From Pollenia angustigena (Eukaryota > Arthropoda > Insecta > Diptera > Polleniidae), in the NCBI GenBank assembly GCA_930367215.1, contig OV884059.1:242915803-242979802 (forward strand): 64,000 nucleotides of DNA. Direction: 5' to 3'. A program made the translations under genes and the position numbers. This document shows positions 24,540 through 36,786 of this stretch, in pieces. Each line of letters starts with the position of its first letter. Positions within the stretch are counted from its first letter, which is position 1. The notes below the pieces were generated by a model. It was not told the DNA's origin. It saw nothing but the letters and a program-made list of their open reading frames with translations, and made no database searches.

Positions 24540-25316
24540 AGTAACGGCCCTTATATGCTGCCTTGATGGACACCAGTAGATATTTGCTTGGTGGGGGAGT
24601 ATTTTGAGTGTGTGAGTGTTTTGTGAAAGCAATTGTGTTATTTTAATGAGCAGCCAATCATGTCAAACTTTGTCGAAAGTTCGGGAAATGTCTATAAACA
24701 GTACTGAGCAATATTCCATTCTATCAAACGCTGATCTAATTTGGGTAACAATTCTATGCCCTTGTTCGATTGTACCATGCCTTGCTCGGAATCCGAACTG
24801 ATGATCCGGAATGATTGCGTGTTCATTAAGATAGGGAGTTATACTTAAAAGGAATATTTTTACGAATAGCTTTGATAATACTGATAGTAGGCTGATTGGC
24901 CTGTACGACGTAATTTGACTAGCGTCTTTTCCAGACTTAGGAATCATAACAATTGTAGAGGCCTTCCAAGAGGATGGGAAGTAGCCATCTCGTAATATCG
25001 CATTAAAGATGAGCAGCAAGATTCTTGAAACAGACGTATATAAGTTTCTTATCATTGAGCCTGTGATGCGGTCAGGACCGAGAGATTTTTTAATGTTGAC
25101 ATTTTCTATAGCTGATTTTACTTGAGCTAATTTAAATTTTATTGGATCGTTAACTGTATCAGCAATAATTGGACGACAGGAACAAGTATGAGCATCATGG
25201 GGCATGAAAACTTTCTCCAAGTGGCTTGCAAAGGCGTTTATTTTTTCATTTGTGTTTTTGGCCCAGGTACGGTTTTCCAGTCTTAGTGGAGATTCGTGGG
25301 TTATAGGGCATTGCAT
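24540..25316 (-). pseudogene. Reverse transcriptase fingers and palm, broken
   Basis: Residue positions are for the 217-codon frame that ends at 24663. The motifs are LGPDRITG at 79-86, GYFPSSWKASTIVMIPKSGK at 111-130, SYRPISLLSVLSKL at 137-150, HQFGFRARHGT at 172-182, and motif A FIDISRTFDKV at 207-217 with its catalytic Asp. After a frameshift, motif B appears as GVHQGSI-stop-GPLLY near 24545-24575, with a stop codon inside it. The enzyme is inactive. Confidence 0.9.
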
Positions 25317-25506
25317 ATGTCTTACAGCCTTCCATAAGCTGTAATTGGAGCTCTATATCCACCGCTGTGAATTGCGGACCACGCTTTATATGGGTTGCAT
25401 TTCTTGCAGCAGAATCCAAGACATCCGTAAGTCGGTCGACAGCTGTTTGGATGTCAGATGAATTTTTAAGGGAAATGCTCTGAGATAGATGAGAGCTCAC
25501 ATACAT
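25246..25506 (-). pseudogene. Jockey ORF2 linker between endonuclease and RT
   Basis: An 86-codon frame shifted relative to both neighbours. It reads like the linker region of Jockey ORF2 (SSDIQTAVDRLTDVLDSAAR; RNATHIKRGPQF), where many family members carry a DIE-A--LT-----A--ATP pattern. It overlaps the start of the RT frame by about 70 bp, marking a frameshift. Confidence 0.65.
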
Positions 25507-25514
25507 TTTCTACT

Positions 25515-26099
25515 TTAACCAATTTGTGTTTTTTTTTTTGGATAGGAAATCAAGTTTTCTGCTGGGTTATCAAAGTTGCTTTTTAGAATAAGGATTGAAG
25601 GTGAATGATCAGAAGATAAATCGTGTGAGGAACTAATTAGTAATTGATCGCGCTTGATGTTTTTAATTACGGCAAAGTCGATAAGGTCTGGTAGCTTGTT
25701 GAAGTCAGTGGGCCAATAGGCAGGTTCTCCACTCGATACGACATCAAGATTTTTAGCAGTGACAGTGTTATAGGTTTTAATGTTTTTGCGATATATTCTA
25801 GGTAGATATGCGTGGGTATCAGGCACATGGCTGTTAAACCAAACTGAAGACGATATGGTCAAAGAAGGCTGTCTCTTGATCGACATGTAAGTTGACGACC
25901 TTATTAGCATTTCGAAAGCTCGATGAAGAACTCTTATCAAACGTAAGGGCTTTGTGGACGTGGCAGAGTGAGAATACCTGCTCGATGGTCTGGCTATGAC
26001 GCGCTGAATACCCGGTTGCGGATTATTGGTTAAAAGGGATCCATGCGGTGAGGATGAGACTAGGTTGTTATGATGAGTGTTGAGGCTATGATGAGGCAT
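25515..26099 (-). pseudogene. Jockey ORF2 endonuclease part
   Basis: The 194-codon frame has the C-terminal half of the AP-type endonuclease at about residues 115-170. It includes PAYWPTDFNKLPDLIDFAV (the strand holding the DNA-contact Asp) and the catalytic SDH of DLSSDHSPSIL at 163-165. The N-terminal half of the frame does not look like endonuclease and is probably shifted or deleted. Downstream the frame closes before the linker region. Confidence 0.8.
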
Positions 26100-28440
26100 T
26101 TTTGGAGAACGGAATTGTCGTATTTGGATGTTATATATAAAGTAGGACTTAGGCTGCAGCGATGTCTGAGTAATAATCTGGTGGACGCTGGCTTGACTCA
26201 GGTCACTGGCTCAGGGTATCACAAAGGCACCGCTATAGCAACCCAAGTGTGGCGGTTCATTGAAACTAACCAACGATAACTACGGTAACTATCACTTTTT
26301 GTAAATTTTTTTAGCATCCCAAAAACAACAAACAAAAACAACATATTAGATTGCTATCGTACTTATAAGCCAATCTTTTTGCACACCTCTTTTTCGATTA
26401 CTTTTTACCATGTTTGCACTTTAAAAAAGAGATTTTCAAATTATCCTAATAATAGTAAAAATTTATCGTAAAATCACAAGAAAGTTTACAGCTTAAGAGC
26501 CAAAGAACAAAAAACGCAAGAAGTGGAAAGTCATAATAATAAATTTGTTTTACGAATGCTTTTTACTACTGCAATTACTGAGAGTTTTGGCAGTTTAAAG
26601 AAACACGCTACAGCTAGAATTTAAGCAGACTAGTAAAATAATACATTTTACAGCGGGGTATTATGATTTCCACTAAACGAATTAAAAAAAAAAAATTGCA
26701 AGTGTAAAATAATCAACACCCTTTAGCAATAGTCAGGCCTCTAAATGATTACATTCTCTTACAAAACATTTCATATAGACACGAACTGTTTAAATTTTAT
26801 AGCACGAACCCCTGCGAGTATTTGAAATTTTTACTTTTGCAATTGCTTTTATACAATAACACTGCGTTAACACATAAACGTGTTCAAATGTGTTCGTGTG
26901 TGTGTTTTGTGTGTATATGCGCATATTTTATTTACTACGTTTGCACGTACTTGTCCCATTGCACCACAGTTAGTCAAGTCAGACTTTTGACAAAAAAAAA
27001 AAATCTTCTGATTTTTATGGCTGATGACTGAATTTATAATAAAAGAGAAAAATGTTCTTAAAGGTTTATAAATAAATCCTTTAACTTTGTACATGTATGA
27101 GTACCCATAGAAAGGACACACAAAAATAAAACAGAAATACAGAAGGTTTCGTTTAAAATGTTAAGGTGTTTAAATAGTTTTTAGTTCTTAATCATAACAC
27201 CCGGCAACAATTTCCCAAACACATTTTCACACATGGGTAAATTGATATACGCACAACACTTCACCCCGGACAGAAACGGTATTTAAGGAAATCTGGGAAA
27301 TACTGGGTATGAAGTGGGACTTTGTATGTAAGTTGTCTAGATTCATGAGTACATTCCTTTTTTTTTTAATGTCTGGAAATTTGTGTTACAGCGTGTAATT
27401 AATATTATCTGCTATTGTATTTTTTTTTTACTTTCAGTGTGTTTTTGTTTTAATTTTTTGTAACGTCTGAACTATAAAATATGAATTTAAAAAGCCTTTT
27501 TTATATCTTCCAAAGTCCATATACTAAAAAAATAATAAGCTTTTATATATTTGAATACATTTTATTTTTATTTTTCCGATAAATAATGTTCTTATGATCA
27601 TTGTATTGGTTTGTTTATGTTTGCATTTGTTGCCCTGCCGTCAAATGAGTAGCTAACTACAGAAAAAACAACTTTAAATTAGCTTGTATAGACTAACTTA
27701 AAGCCAACTACTAAGCAATGCAAAATTTACATTAACCAAAGTGTATACATACATACAAACACTGTGAATTTTAAGTAGAGAGAGAAAAGTCGATTGGCAA
27801 ACAAACGGTTCCAAGACCCACAAAAGATTTAATTATTTAGGGCCATTATATACGCAGTAGAAATTGATAATCGGTAATGGCCAAGTTATAGTATAAAATA
27901 AAAAATTAAATAAAATAACTAAATACAATTTTAATAAAATAGTTAATTTAAAAAAACCAATTTAAAGTTGTAAGTTTATAGCTAGCTACAAAAAGTTAAC
28001 TTCAAGTTTACGGCTAGGCTACTAACTTTAAAGTTAGCTGAAAGTAATGCAGAGGCGGACAATTGACTACTTCCTAGGACATCGCAATGTTTAAATAGTA
28101 AGTTGATTCCATATAAAAGTAATGCAAGTGTCAACTACCACTACTTGAGAAATAGTTAGCTTTCAGTTAATTTAAAGTTAACTGAATGTCCGACAGGGTG
28201 GTTTTATGCTCTTTTGCTCTTTGTTTTTTGTGTATGTATACACATCGTTCGCTCTTTTTGCATTTTCATTTTGCATTTGTCCATAGCTGCTTATGATTGA
28301 TTGGCACAACGACGCAAAATACTAACGGGAGCTCATGTTATAGTGGCCTACCTCACGTTAGTCTTAGCACCGGGTGACAAAAAATTCGTTTATTAACCGA
28401 CCCTACCGTAACCTTTTCACTTTACAATGTTATTTGGCAG
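26100..28440. other. AT-rich stretch without a gene
   Basis: Positions 26100-26280 may be the 5' part of the retrotransposon. Beyond that are poly(A) runs, a GT-rich patch at 26880-26925, and at 27640-28200 a text of repeated AACTACTAA / GTTAACTT-like words, possibly a decayed repeat. The ORFs at 26822-27121 overlap on both strands and have no motif. Confidence 0.55.
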
Positions 28441-28740
28441 AATTATAAATTTGCCCTTGTTTCGGAGCTGGAGCTATGGTTTTGAAACAATAAGCATCTG
28501 TTGAAAAAGCAACAGTAGCCAGAAAGATCCGCCAGCAGCCAAACTTCCCCTCAATGTAGAAAATCAGCTTATCAAGACGCCAATCAAGAGTCAAAGTGGA
28601 ACCCAGATTCCAGAGGCTCCTGACTGATTCTAGTATATCTAGCCAGCCGTTATCTCAAGCGATCTGTAAATTTTGAACGCTGCCCGATTTTAAGATTCTG
28701 ATTTCCTCGGCGGATGTAAAACCAAACGGTGAAATATGAA
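28441..28740. other. GC-richer patch of unknown nature
   Basis: Clearly higher GC than its surroundings. One plus-strand frame reads SRRQSRVKVEPRFQRLL with stops on both sides; none stays open. It may be a decayed coding or repeat fragment. Nothing is recognised. Confidence 0.4.
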
Positions 28741-29019
28741 TGATTGCTAAAACAGTGTTACCAATTTAGCCATTTAGTGACAAAATTTTGCCATGAAAAA
28801 CTTTATTAAGCCAATATTCATTTTTGAAATTTATTTAAGAGTTTAAAAAAATTTTTTTTGAAGTATCGCGCAACATAATTTAGATGAAACATTAAATTTA
28901 TTTAACAACTAATATGACGAGAAAGTCAATTCTATTTTTAAATGGAAATTGTCGAAAATCAAAAGTTTTATTTATGTTTAATTTATCGTTTTAAAGTTTT
29001 AGTAGTATAAAAACACTTA

Positions 29020-29359
29020 TGGCCATTTTCTCATTAGGTGATTATCTTTTTTCCCAACGAAAAACTGCACATTAAAGAAATTTGGGTTTCTCAATGTCTC
29101 ATTTGCTTCGGTTTTATCGCAAAGCTAACCGGCACTCATCTGCCAATTATTTATTTTGCTTTTATTTGCCGTACAGATAAATTCAATCAGCTGACTCCCA
29201 ACTTTTAAATGTATTTTGAGTGGCGTTGCCAGCTGAAAACAATGTTTTTTGTCGTTATATTGAGAAACCCAAAATCGTTAACGGACAGTTTATCGGTCCA
29301 ATAAATTTATGTTAACATTAAGTAACAGACAGTTTTTCGATACATTGAGAAAATGGCCA
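29020..29359. mobile_element. TTA-flanked MITE TGGCCATTTTCTCA, 340 bp
   Basis: Ends TGGCCATTTTCTCA and TGAGAAAATGGCCA are perfect 14-bp inverted repeats flanked by TTA (29017-29019 and 29360-29362). A second inverted block lies inside: GGTTTCTCAATG with ATTGAGAAACCC. Harbinger-like by its TTA duplication; no transposase. Confidence 0.75.
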
Positions 29360-30233
29360 TTAATTTCTTACTCTAAATTTTACCTTGAAAACAAAGCTTT
29401 TTTGCTTTATAGATTATTATGGTGAACTTTAGTAACAAAATCTTGTTTGGTCACTATTAAGCAAAACAGTTTTAAAAAAAGTAAAGAAAGATATATTCTT
29501 ATTGTTTTTTAATTTGGTCATAAACCAGAAAATAAGTAAATATTTCTTTTGTTTTTTTTTTTCTTAAGATTTAGAAAATTCGACTGACACATTGATTTAT
29601 ATAAAATATGTGTGTCATCTTATAAGACCTTAAGCAAACTCAATAAATTCTTGACGTCATCATTCTTACAATTTAAAACAAAATGAGTTATAACTAGGCC
29701 TACTTTTACGCCGCACTAAAGTGCACAACGACACATTAAAAGTTTGCCAAAATAATGACTGTGTATAACGTCATCATCTTTTTTCAATAATACTCGTACA
29801 TTTATTTTAATATATTGCAAAAAACTAATAAATTAAATCTTGTTTAAAACAAGTATTTAATAGTTATTTTAAAATAAAACTTTTCATAGTTTTTAAATAA
29901 GAAACAATGTATCTATATTTAGAAAAACTTTAGTAAGTTCCCGTTTACATTGTTTGATTTTTGTCATTGCAATTTTTCTAGTTTCTTCTGCAATTTTTTC
30001 ACAACAATTTTTAATGGATTTATATTTTGACATTAATTTGTATGTCAAAGTCAAAGCAAGAGTACATGTTAAATTTCTCTCCCATCTCTCGCTCCCAAAG
30101 TAAATAAGTAAAAGTTATATCTGATTGAAATAGTTTTAAAGATTCTTTACTATAAGCCCAACGACTAATTTTCTAATAAATAACAATTTAATCAATGCAC
30201 ACTGGTCGGTTGCGGCCAAAAGTTATTATGTTA
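29360..30233. other. AT-rich stretch without a gene
   Basis: No ORF, repeat or inverted structure stood out. Confidence 0.6.
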
Positions 30234-30425
30234 TCATAACCACTCCATAGACTCGCGAGCAGTCAATTATTGTATTTTTCACACAGACACGGTCGGCAAT
30301 TCACATGTATACAACAACTTTGTTCGGGCCACTCCATAGTCTCGCGGGGCAGTCAATTATCGTATTTTTTACACAGACACGGTCGGCATGTACGCAACAA
30401 CTTTGTTTGTTGCTTGGTTATCACT
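30234..30425. repeat. Two-unit dispersed repeat R4, copy 1
   Basis: It contains two tandem units of about 89 bp (from 30241 and 30330), each reading CACTCCATAGWCTCGCG, then CACAGACACGGTCGGC, then ACAACTTTGTT. The pair occurs again at 45829-46028 with the same two-unit layout. It is bounded by TCATAACCA at the left and TTGGTTATCACT at the right, a short imperfect inverted end. The 119-codon ORF running through and past it (30270-30629) is not preserved in the other copy. Confidence 0.8.
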
Positions 30426-31509
30426 GGTCTATACTGTTGCAAATTTAATAGTTTACAGCCAGACATTTATAGGGTTCTAAATTGGATTTCTTACTTTTAT
30501 ATAGAAGAAGGTTACGATTATTCTCTCAAATTTTTCTTTGTAAATAAGCACATTTTTTTCAATAGCGTAAGTCGTATTTATTCTACGGGATTATTGCGAT
30601 TTTTTGGGCGTTATTATTTTGAAAAGTAAAGTACATATTTGTGAACTAGTTTGAAAACAGATCAAATCTATTTACAACGAAGTTTTGAAAAGCTGACCTA
30701 GTAACCACAATATTTTCTTCCATAAACAAATATCGTGACTGACTAGGTGATTATCGCTTAGCCCAACCAGGGAAATTTTTTCCAATGTGTATATACAATA
30801 AGAAGGGATTTTTGGAAATTCGAGTCCTAAGCGGTTAGAACTGAGTAAAAACGGGTAAAAACGCAGTAGTTTTATATCCAGTGATCAAAGAGAGGAAGAC
30901 GTTAAAATAAAGAAAAAAAAAAACATCATAATTAAATAAAAAGTAAGGCAGCCAGCCATCCGGACATCATAAGATCGGCTCACAAAGTGTTTCTAAGTGG
31001 ATCGATATGCTTAAACGTTGGTCCAAGACCAGTATTTTAAGACATCGGCACGAGCTCTTAAAGCGCTGTTTCCAAATGAAAGGCAATTGATTGTGTAGTT
31101 AAATTAATATGAAAAACACGCAAAAAGCAATATTTTGCCTCTCATTTGGAAACAGCACATAACACTATCTCCACTTTGTGGTACGGGTATTAAAAGTGGA
31201 CAAGAGCTTGGTAGTTTTCTGAAATTTGTAGGCTAAAAACATGATGTTGGTACTTTGTTCGTAACCCATTTATATGTTTATCTTCTAAGGTAATAATGAC
31301 TGAAATAACAAACAGATTTTGGTACTTTTCGGAAATTCGAGTACAAAAATCTTTTTGGTACTTTTTTTTAATAAAAAAAAACTTATGTTTGTCCAACTTT
31401 TTAGTGATTAATTAAATATGTTATTCTTAATTTATATAAATTATAACTTTTAGCCATTTACCAAAGTTATTCTTGAAAAATATAAAATTAATTACACTGT
31501 GCAAGAAAT
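30426..31509. other. AT-rich stretch without a gene
   Basis: AT-rich text with a slightly GC-richer patch at 30960-31090. AAAGCGCTGTTTCCAAATG at 31059 and CATTTGGAAACAGC at 31144 form a short hairpin with a loop of about 70 bp. Confidence 0.55.
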
Positions 31510-32151
31510 TTACACTTTTTTTTATTGAAATTACTAAAATTACTAAAATTCCGCAATAACATTTCCTTTAAGAAAAGTTAAACTTTTTTTTAATATGAGC
31601 AGTCGTTTCACGCAGAGAAAAAACATGTTTATATATGGTCACCTCCAACAATACTATGATTATAGAAAATTTTAACCATATTATGTTTAACTTAACTATA
31701 TTATTGTCAGCGACAACCATATTATGGTTAAAATAGTCCTCCATCAAGAAGCTACAACCATATTATGGTTGCCTCCGAACATATTATGGTTAATAATAAC
31801 TAAATTATGTTTAACACTTATAACAGCATGGTTGGCTTTCAACCATAGCATGTTGCTCTTGAAAAAGAGAAGAATACTATTGTTAATTTAAAAACAAATT
31901 ATTGTCATATTTAACCATAATATGTTTAGAGGCAACCATAACATGGTTGTGGCTTCTTGATAGGGGACTAATTTAACCATAATATGGTTGTCTGTGATAA
32001 AAATAAGGTTAAATTAAATATTATATAGTGAACATTGTCTCTAAACATAGTATTGTTGGAGGTGACCATATTTAAACATGTTTTTTCTCTGCGTGTTTAG
32101 AAACATAATTTTTTATTTGGGAAAAAAAATAATTTTTTTTATCAAAATTTG
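31510..32151. repeat. Foldback element, partial copy carrying a MITE
   Basis: Text at 31530-31608 and 32096-32150 is a copy of the left arm of the neighbouring foldback element (32152-32300): TTTCCTTTAAGAAAAG, ATGAGCAGTCGTTT | TTTAGAAACAT. It is split by the MITE at 31609-32095. Confidence 0.75.
31609..32095. mobile_element. CACGCAGAG-type MITE, best copy, 487 bp
   Basis: Ends CACGCAGAGAAAAAACATG and CATGTTTTTTCTCTGCGTG are perfect over 19+ bp. The inverted match goes on through GGTCACCTCCAACAATACTA. The interior is filled with AACCATATTATGGTT palindromes and variants. The intact paralogue (GCAGTCGTTTTAGAAACAT at about 32253) shows the empty site, indicating a T-rich duplication of 2-3 bp. 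No ORF. Confidence 0.9.
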
Positions 32152-32593
32152 GCGTTACACAAACACGGTTTAGTTTATTGAAATTACTAAAAAAAAACCG
32201 AAATTCCGCAATAAAATTTCCTTTAAGAAAAGTCAAATTTTTTTTTATATGAGCAGTCGTTTTAGAAACATCATTTTTTTTATCAAACCTTCGAAATTTT
32301 TGTTTTTTAAAAATTCATAAAAAATTGGAAAATGAAAGTTTTGATTTAATTCACAAAAGTCGACAAATTTTAATTAATTTAAGAATTTCATAAAACGTAT
32401 TCGTAGAAGCCTTGCGGCATTTTCCAATTTTTTATGAATTTTTAAAAAACAAAAATTTTGATACAAAAATTATGTTTCTAAAACGACTGCTCCTATAAAA
32501 AAAAGTTTGACTTTTCTTAAAGGAAGTTTTATTGTGGAACTTCATTTTTTTTTTTTAGTAATTTCAATAAACTAAACCGTTTTTGAGTAACGC
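32152..32593. mobile_element. Foldback element, 442 bp
   Basis: Two arms of about 190 bp are inverted copies: GCGTTACACAAACACGGTTTA at the left pairs with the region ending TAAACCGTTTTTGAGTAACGC. The arms share CCTTTAAGAAAAGTCAAA, GAGCAGTCGTTTTAGAAAC and TTTTTAAAAATTCATAAAAA. Non-coding. A partial tandem copy precedes it. Confidence 0.8.
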
Positions 32594-32779
32594 GAATATA
32601 TGTTGTGCAACCTCCTCCATTTTCGAAATAATGGTATGTCTCGAAAACCAGAGCCAATCTAAAAAAACCGAGAGACCACTGGATTCAGCGTACCCGAATT
32701 ATGTTTAATCGCTATATGCCCTGCTTGTCTGTTTTTTCAACTTGCATAGTGTTAAATACACTGAAATATTTTTCTTGAA

Positions 32780-32985
32780 AGCTTTATTCAGTGCGCATTT
32801 CACTCGTTGCTTATGCCAGATCATCAAGGACCTTTTCCAAAGATTTTAGAAAAGCTAAAAATAGTATACAAATAAAAACGTAAGCCGCAAAAGAATTTTT
32901 AACACTTAAAATTTTACTTGTAACAATATCAAAGCTTGAATAAAACATCAACAATAAACATTGAGTTTATCTTTTCTTACATTTC
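32780..32985 (+). repeat. Dispersed repeat R3, copy 3
   Basis: It matches 18095-18293 and reads through the point where that copy carries its MITE, giving TTTTCTTACATTTCCC. Confidence 0.75.
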
Positions 32986-35851
32986 CCTACTTCATTTATT
33001 TATTTACTTTAAGAAATAAAGAAAAATGCATGTTCGGACGGATTTAACTTCCGTGCACCCTGGTTAATTCCGGACAACATTTTTTTTTTTTTTTTTAATC
33101 TAATTTTTTATTTAATTTCGATGGTTAATTATAAATATATTCCCCCTTATTCATAAAAAATGTTCATATAAAATGTATGTAATATGCCTGTTATTAACAT
33201 GAAATATTTTTTATGAATTAGGTCTATATTATATAATGAAAAAAAAACACATTTCAACAAAATAAAATTCAGAGTTTCAGACTAAGTTAAACGTAATTCA
33301 CATCTCAAAACCCAGGCCTAATCATGTTTTTATTAAAATTATTATTAACACGATCTTTACAAAACGTGTATTAATGCAAAGCTCATAAGTAATCATGTAT
33401 TCAACACCTATTTTTATTCAATATGTTCGATACTCTTCGATCGGCAATGCTTACTTGGCCAACTCCTGTATGTGCTTGCCCAAGATTTACTGAGAGATTA
33501 GCCATTTACTTACAGAAATAAAAAAGTAATTTCTCATCCTAAATTGACCACTGTGCAATATGCAGGTAACGATTTTTTGTTTAAGTTACTGAAATGTAAA
33601 ACTTTTGTGAAAACTTGAAAAGATTTTGTAATCTTTTAAGCGAATTTAAATAAATGATATTGATTTCAATAAATTAAACATGTTGTATTTACAAATTGCA
33701 TCAAAATCAATCAAATCATATTCGCCTTAATGCCCTCGACATGCATGTTTAATGTTGTAATTTAAATAAATAAATATAAAATGTTATTAAATAAAATTGC
33801 TTTTTGGCAACTAAAATGGATTTCCACATACAAAAGGCCCAAAAGATACAATAAGAAACAAGATAAACAAAAAGAAGAAGAAACCAGAATTTTGTAAAGC
33901 TTAAGAAATGCAAAAAAAAAAAATTTTCAAAGTTAAATACAACAAATAAATAAAAAGAATAAAACATTCTTAAGAAAATACAAAATTGTTGATGGTTTTG
34001 GTGGCTTCTTAAAAGAAACCACTTTTACATTACACAGATTGCAAAGAAAGAGGGGGAGGGGGAGAAATCGGAAATGGCTTGAGGATATTTTTCTATTTAT
34101 AAGTGTATCTATAAAAAAAGTGTAGTAGAAATCAAGAAAGGGGGTCGAATATTTTACAAGAGTTTTTATTCGATTTGAAATTTAAAGTGCAATTAATTGA
34201 AAACAAAAATTAAAAGTGTTCAAGTTGGTGGTGTTCATTTCCTGTTCAAGGCAGATAATTAATAAGGATTTAAAAGTTTAAGGTTTGGTTTCACTTTTAA
34301 TTACATTTTTTCCATTTCAGTTTTAATGGCATGATAAATAAACATTTTGTTGATTTTTTTTTTTTTTGTTGTTTGCTTTAAATTTCGAAAAAAATTTGTA
34401 AGTGCTACCAACACAGAGATTATGACTGGATTTTAAGAAGTTGTAAATATTATTGATTTTTGTAAAAAAAAAAAAAAAAATTAAAACATGCACTCCCCTA
34501 ACTTTTGAAATTTTTAATAAAATATCTTCATTATTTTCTTATATTTCTTTTTCTTCTCTCTTAACAATAGAGAACTAATTTTTTTTCAAATCACTTTAAC
34601 ATTTAATTAAATCTTTTTTAAAAAACCTTCTGCTTTAACAGCTCCCACTTCCGTTTCCGGTTTAAATTTTTTTTATCTAGTGAATGTTTTGCAAATATTT
34701 CAAGTATTTCATTCTATTTGTATAATTTTTTTTTATTATTTCACTTCTTTTTCTTCTTTTGCCTCTCAATAGAAGACATTATTTCCATTAAAATAGAATA
34801 TATAGAAAATTTCACAATTTTTTTTCTTTTTTTTTTTGTTTAATGAATATAAATATATTTTTTTTAAAATACTTTTTCTAAACAATTAGAATACAACCAA
34901 CCGTCTTGTATTCAACTACGACGACTTCCACTAGATTGCACACTGAACATTTTTTGGCAATAGAAAAAATGTCACTATCGCTGCAACGATGACTGTGTGT
35001 TGTCAGTTTTTTTGGGGTCTCATCCATATTTGTAGTTTCGATTTGTCCGTCCGTCCGTCCATCGTCCTTTTTTTATATTATTTTACTTCTAAATACACTT
35101 TTACATTGGAATTTTTAGTAATTGAGTGTCATTTGACAAATGTATGTTTACATTTTGGGCAGGTTCTACTTGTTTCTTTGCTTGTTTTTTTTTTTATATT
35201 TTTGCAACTTTTTTTCTTTATTTGCCATTTATTGTCCACTTACTATTTATAATTTTGTTTTTTTATTTTTAAGTTTCTTTTCAAAGGCTGTGTTTTACAT
35301 TTTCCCATAGTGAGGGAACATTAGGCAGTTTTTGTTTATTGTGTTTGTTTCTAAAGGAGTAAATTTTTGTCAACTCACACTTACAATGCGGTAAGAAAAT
35401 ATATAATACCTTTAAATATTTTTCTACCACTTACTGTAGGTAAAATTTAGTTATGGTAAGAGCGTCAGATAATATTGCTTTAGACTTTTTTGGCTCTGCC
35501 AAAACTTATCTGTGCACTACAGTGTTGCCAATTTGCCAATTTTATTTAGCAAAACTTCTTTTAAGGTTTTAAACAATGTTCAAGAACAAATTTATAAATG
35601 CGGCTTTGATAACGATGGAACCAATTCTGTACTTCTGTACAGATTAAGTTAAAATTAAAATTATCTTTTATTCATATTATTTCAAAATAACACAGTGCAA
35701 CACACAGATGCAAACAATGGTAAATTCAAAAATGTGAAAAAAGCATTTTCCAGTATTATAGTGTTCTGAACAGTTATGAATTACATTTTAAGTAATATTT
35801 TTTCTGAATACTACTTTACCGAATTTACCACTAAAAATAAAAAGTAAATAA
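32986..35851. other. AT-rich stretch with long poly(T) and microsatellites
   Basis: No gene seen. A GGGGGAGGGGGAG run lies at about 34052, poly(A) at 34464-34480, many T-rich blocks at 34340-35300, and (GTCC)4 at 35045-35060. The 87-codon ORF 34989-35252 is hydrophobic by T-richness and not believed. Confidence 0.6.
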
Positions 35852-36112
35852 AACTGAATACCTTCCTTTCTCCCTTCTCAAAGAAGGGAGTAGCGAATGT
35901 GTACTGAATATTTCAGAAGGTGTTTTAAAAAGAAGTTTATACCTTCTAGAAGGAATACTTCTGAAGGCAGGATATCATGCGAAGCGAATCTTTTAGAAAG
36001 GGGTATAGAGGCCTTCAAAAAGGCCTGCTACTTGCAGTCCTTTCAATATTTACCGCTGGGATGTAGTGAAAGTGCCTTAATTTTGGACATAACGGTATAT
36101 CGCGCAAAGTAG
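35852..36112. repeat. Hairpin-rich GAAGG patch
   Basis: Several small palindromes of one word occur in sequence: CTCCCTTCTCAAAGAAGGGAG, CCTTCTAGAAGG, CTTCTGAAGG, AGGCCTTCAAAAAGGCCT. The 71-codon plus-strand ORF 35897-36112 covers it but has no family motif. Probably a decayed foldback repeat. Confidence 0.5.
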
Positions 36113-36786
36113 ATCTGATAGAGAAAAATGGAGATAAGATTTGAAATCAGCAACCTCAAATTATTAAAAATTTGCAATCAAAGTTCAGAGCGCATTTCTG
36201 TAAAATTTATAAAATATTTAAAGTTTTAAGTCTAATAAACAAACCAAATTTATGTATGTGTTCGTTGGAATTAAAAAAAAAACAGTCATGTTAAGTGAGT
36301 TATTTAGCTTAAAAAAAAACGACAAAAAACGAAAAGATTAAAAGCAATTAATTGGGTATGTTCTAGAAATCGAAATAAAGTGAATTGAAATCGATCGATA
36401 ATTGAAATTCAATTACTATTTACTAAATCACCGTAGTTTTTAGGGGTTTTAAGTGTTGTTCTTGAAAAAAATAGATATTTAAAGAATGAAGTACATAAAA
36501 TGGAATATTTTTATGTACTTTCATTAAAGTGTTGTTCTTAAAATTTGCTCGATTTGAAATCCATTTCATTTCGAATTCAAGAACACGCCCATATTTTTTA
36601 ACAAAATAGCTCATGCGTTTCTCTCTTTAGAATGAGTTTGGTTTACAAATATTGTGTGCTAAATGTAACAAGAGCCCAAAAATGTATTAACGTAAATGTT
36701 CTTCAACAACTTCACTAATTTTCCACTTACAGAGCAACAAAGTACTTGAAAAAGATGCCCCATCAACAAAAACAAAGGGCCTACAA

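Larger units (their letters stand above)
23846..26099 (-). mobile_element. Decayed Jockey-clade non-LTR retrotransposon
   Basis: Minus-strand frames give, in order, the end of an apurinic-like endonuclease, a reverse transcriptase with its A, B and C motifs, and the C-terminal region typical of Jockey ORF2. The parts lie in at least three frames with in-frame stops, so the element is dead. The 5' end may reach about 26280, where a weak continuation is seen. The 3' end after the stop at about 23846 is not clear, and no A-tail or target duplication was found. ORF1 (gag-like) is absent. It is related to the fragment at 13270-13815. Confidence 0.9.

Noticed and set aside
24616..26279. Plus-strand ORFs across the retrotransposon (24616-24801, 26070-26279)
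   Set aside because: They are antisense shadows of the minus-strand element.
30270..30629. 119-codon plus-strand ORF
   Set aside because: Its first third lies in the R4 repeat. The frame is not kept in the second R4 copy and the rest is AT-rich without motifs.
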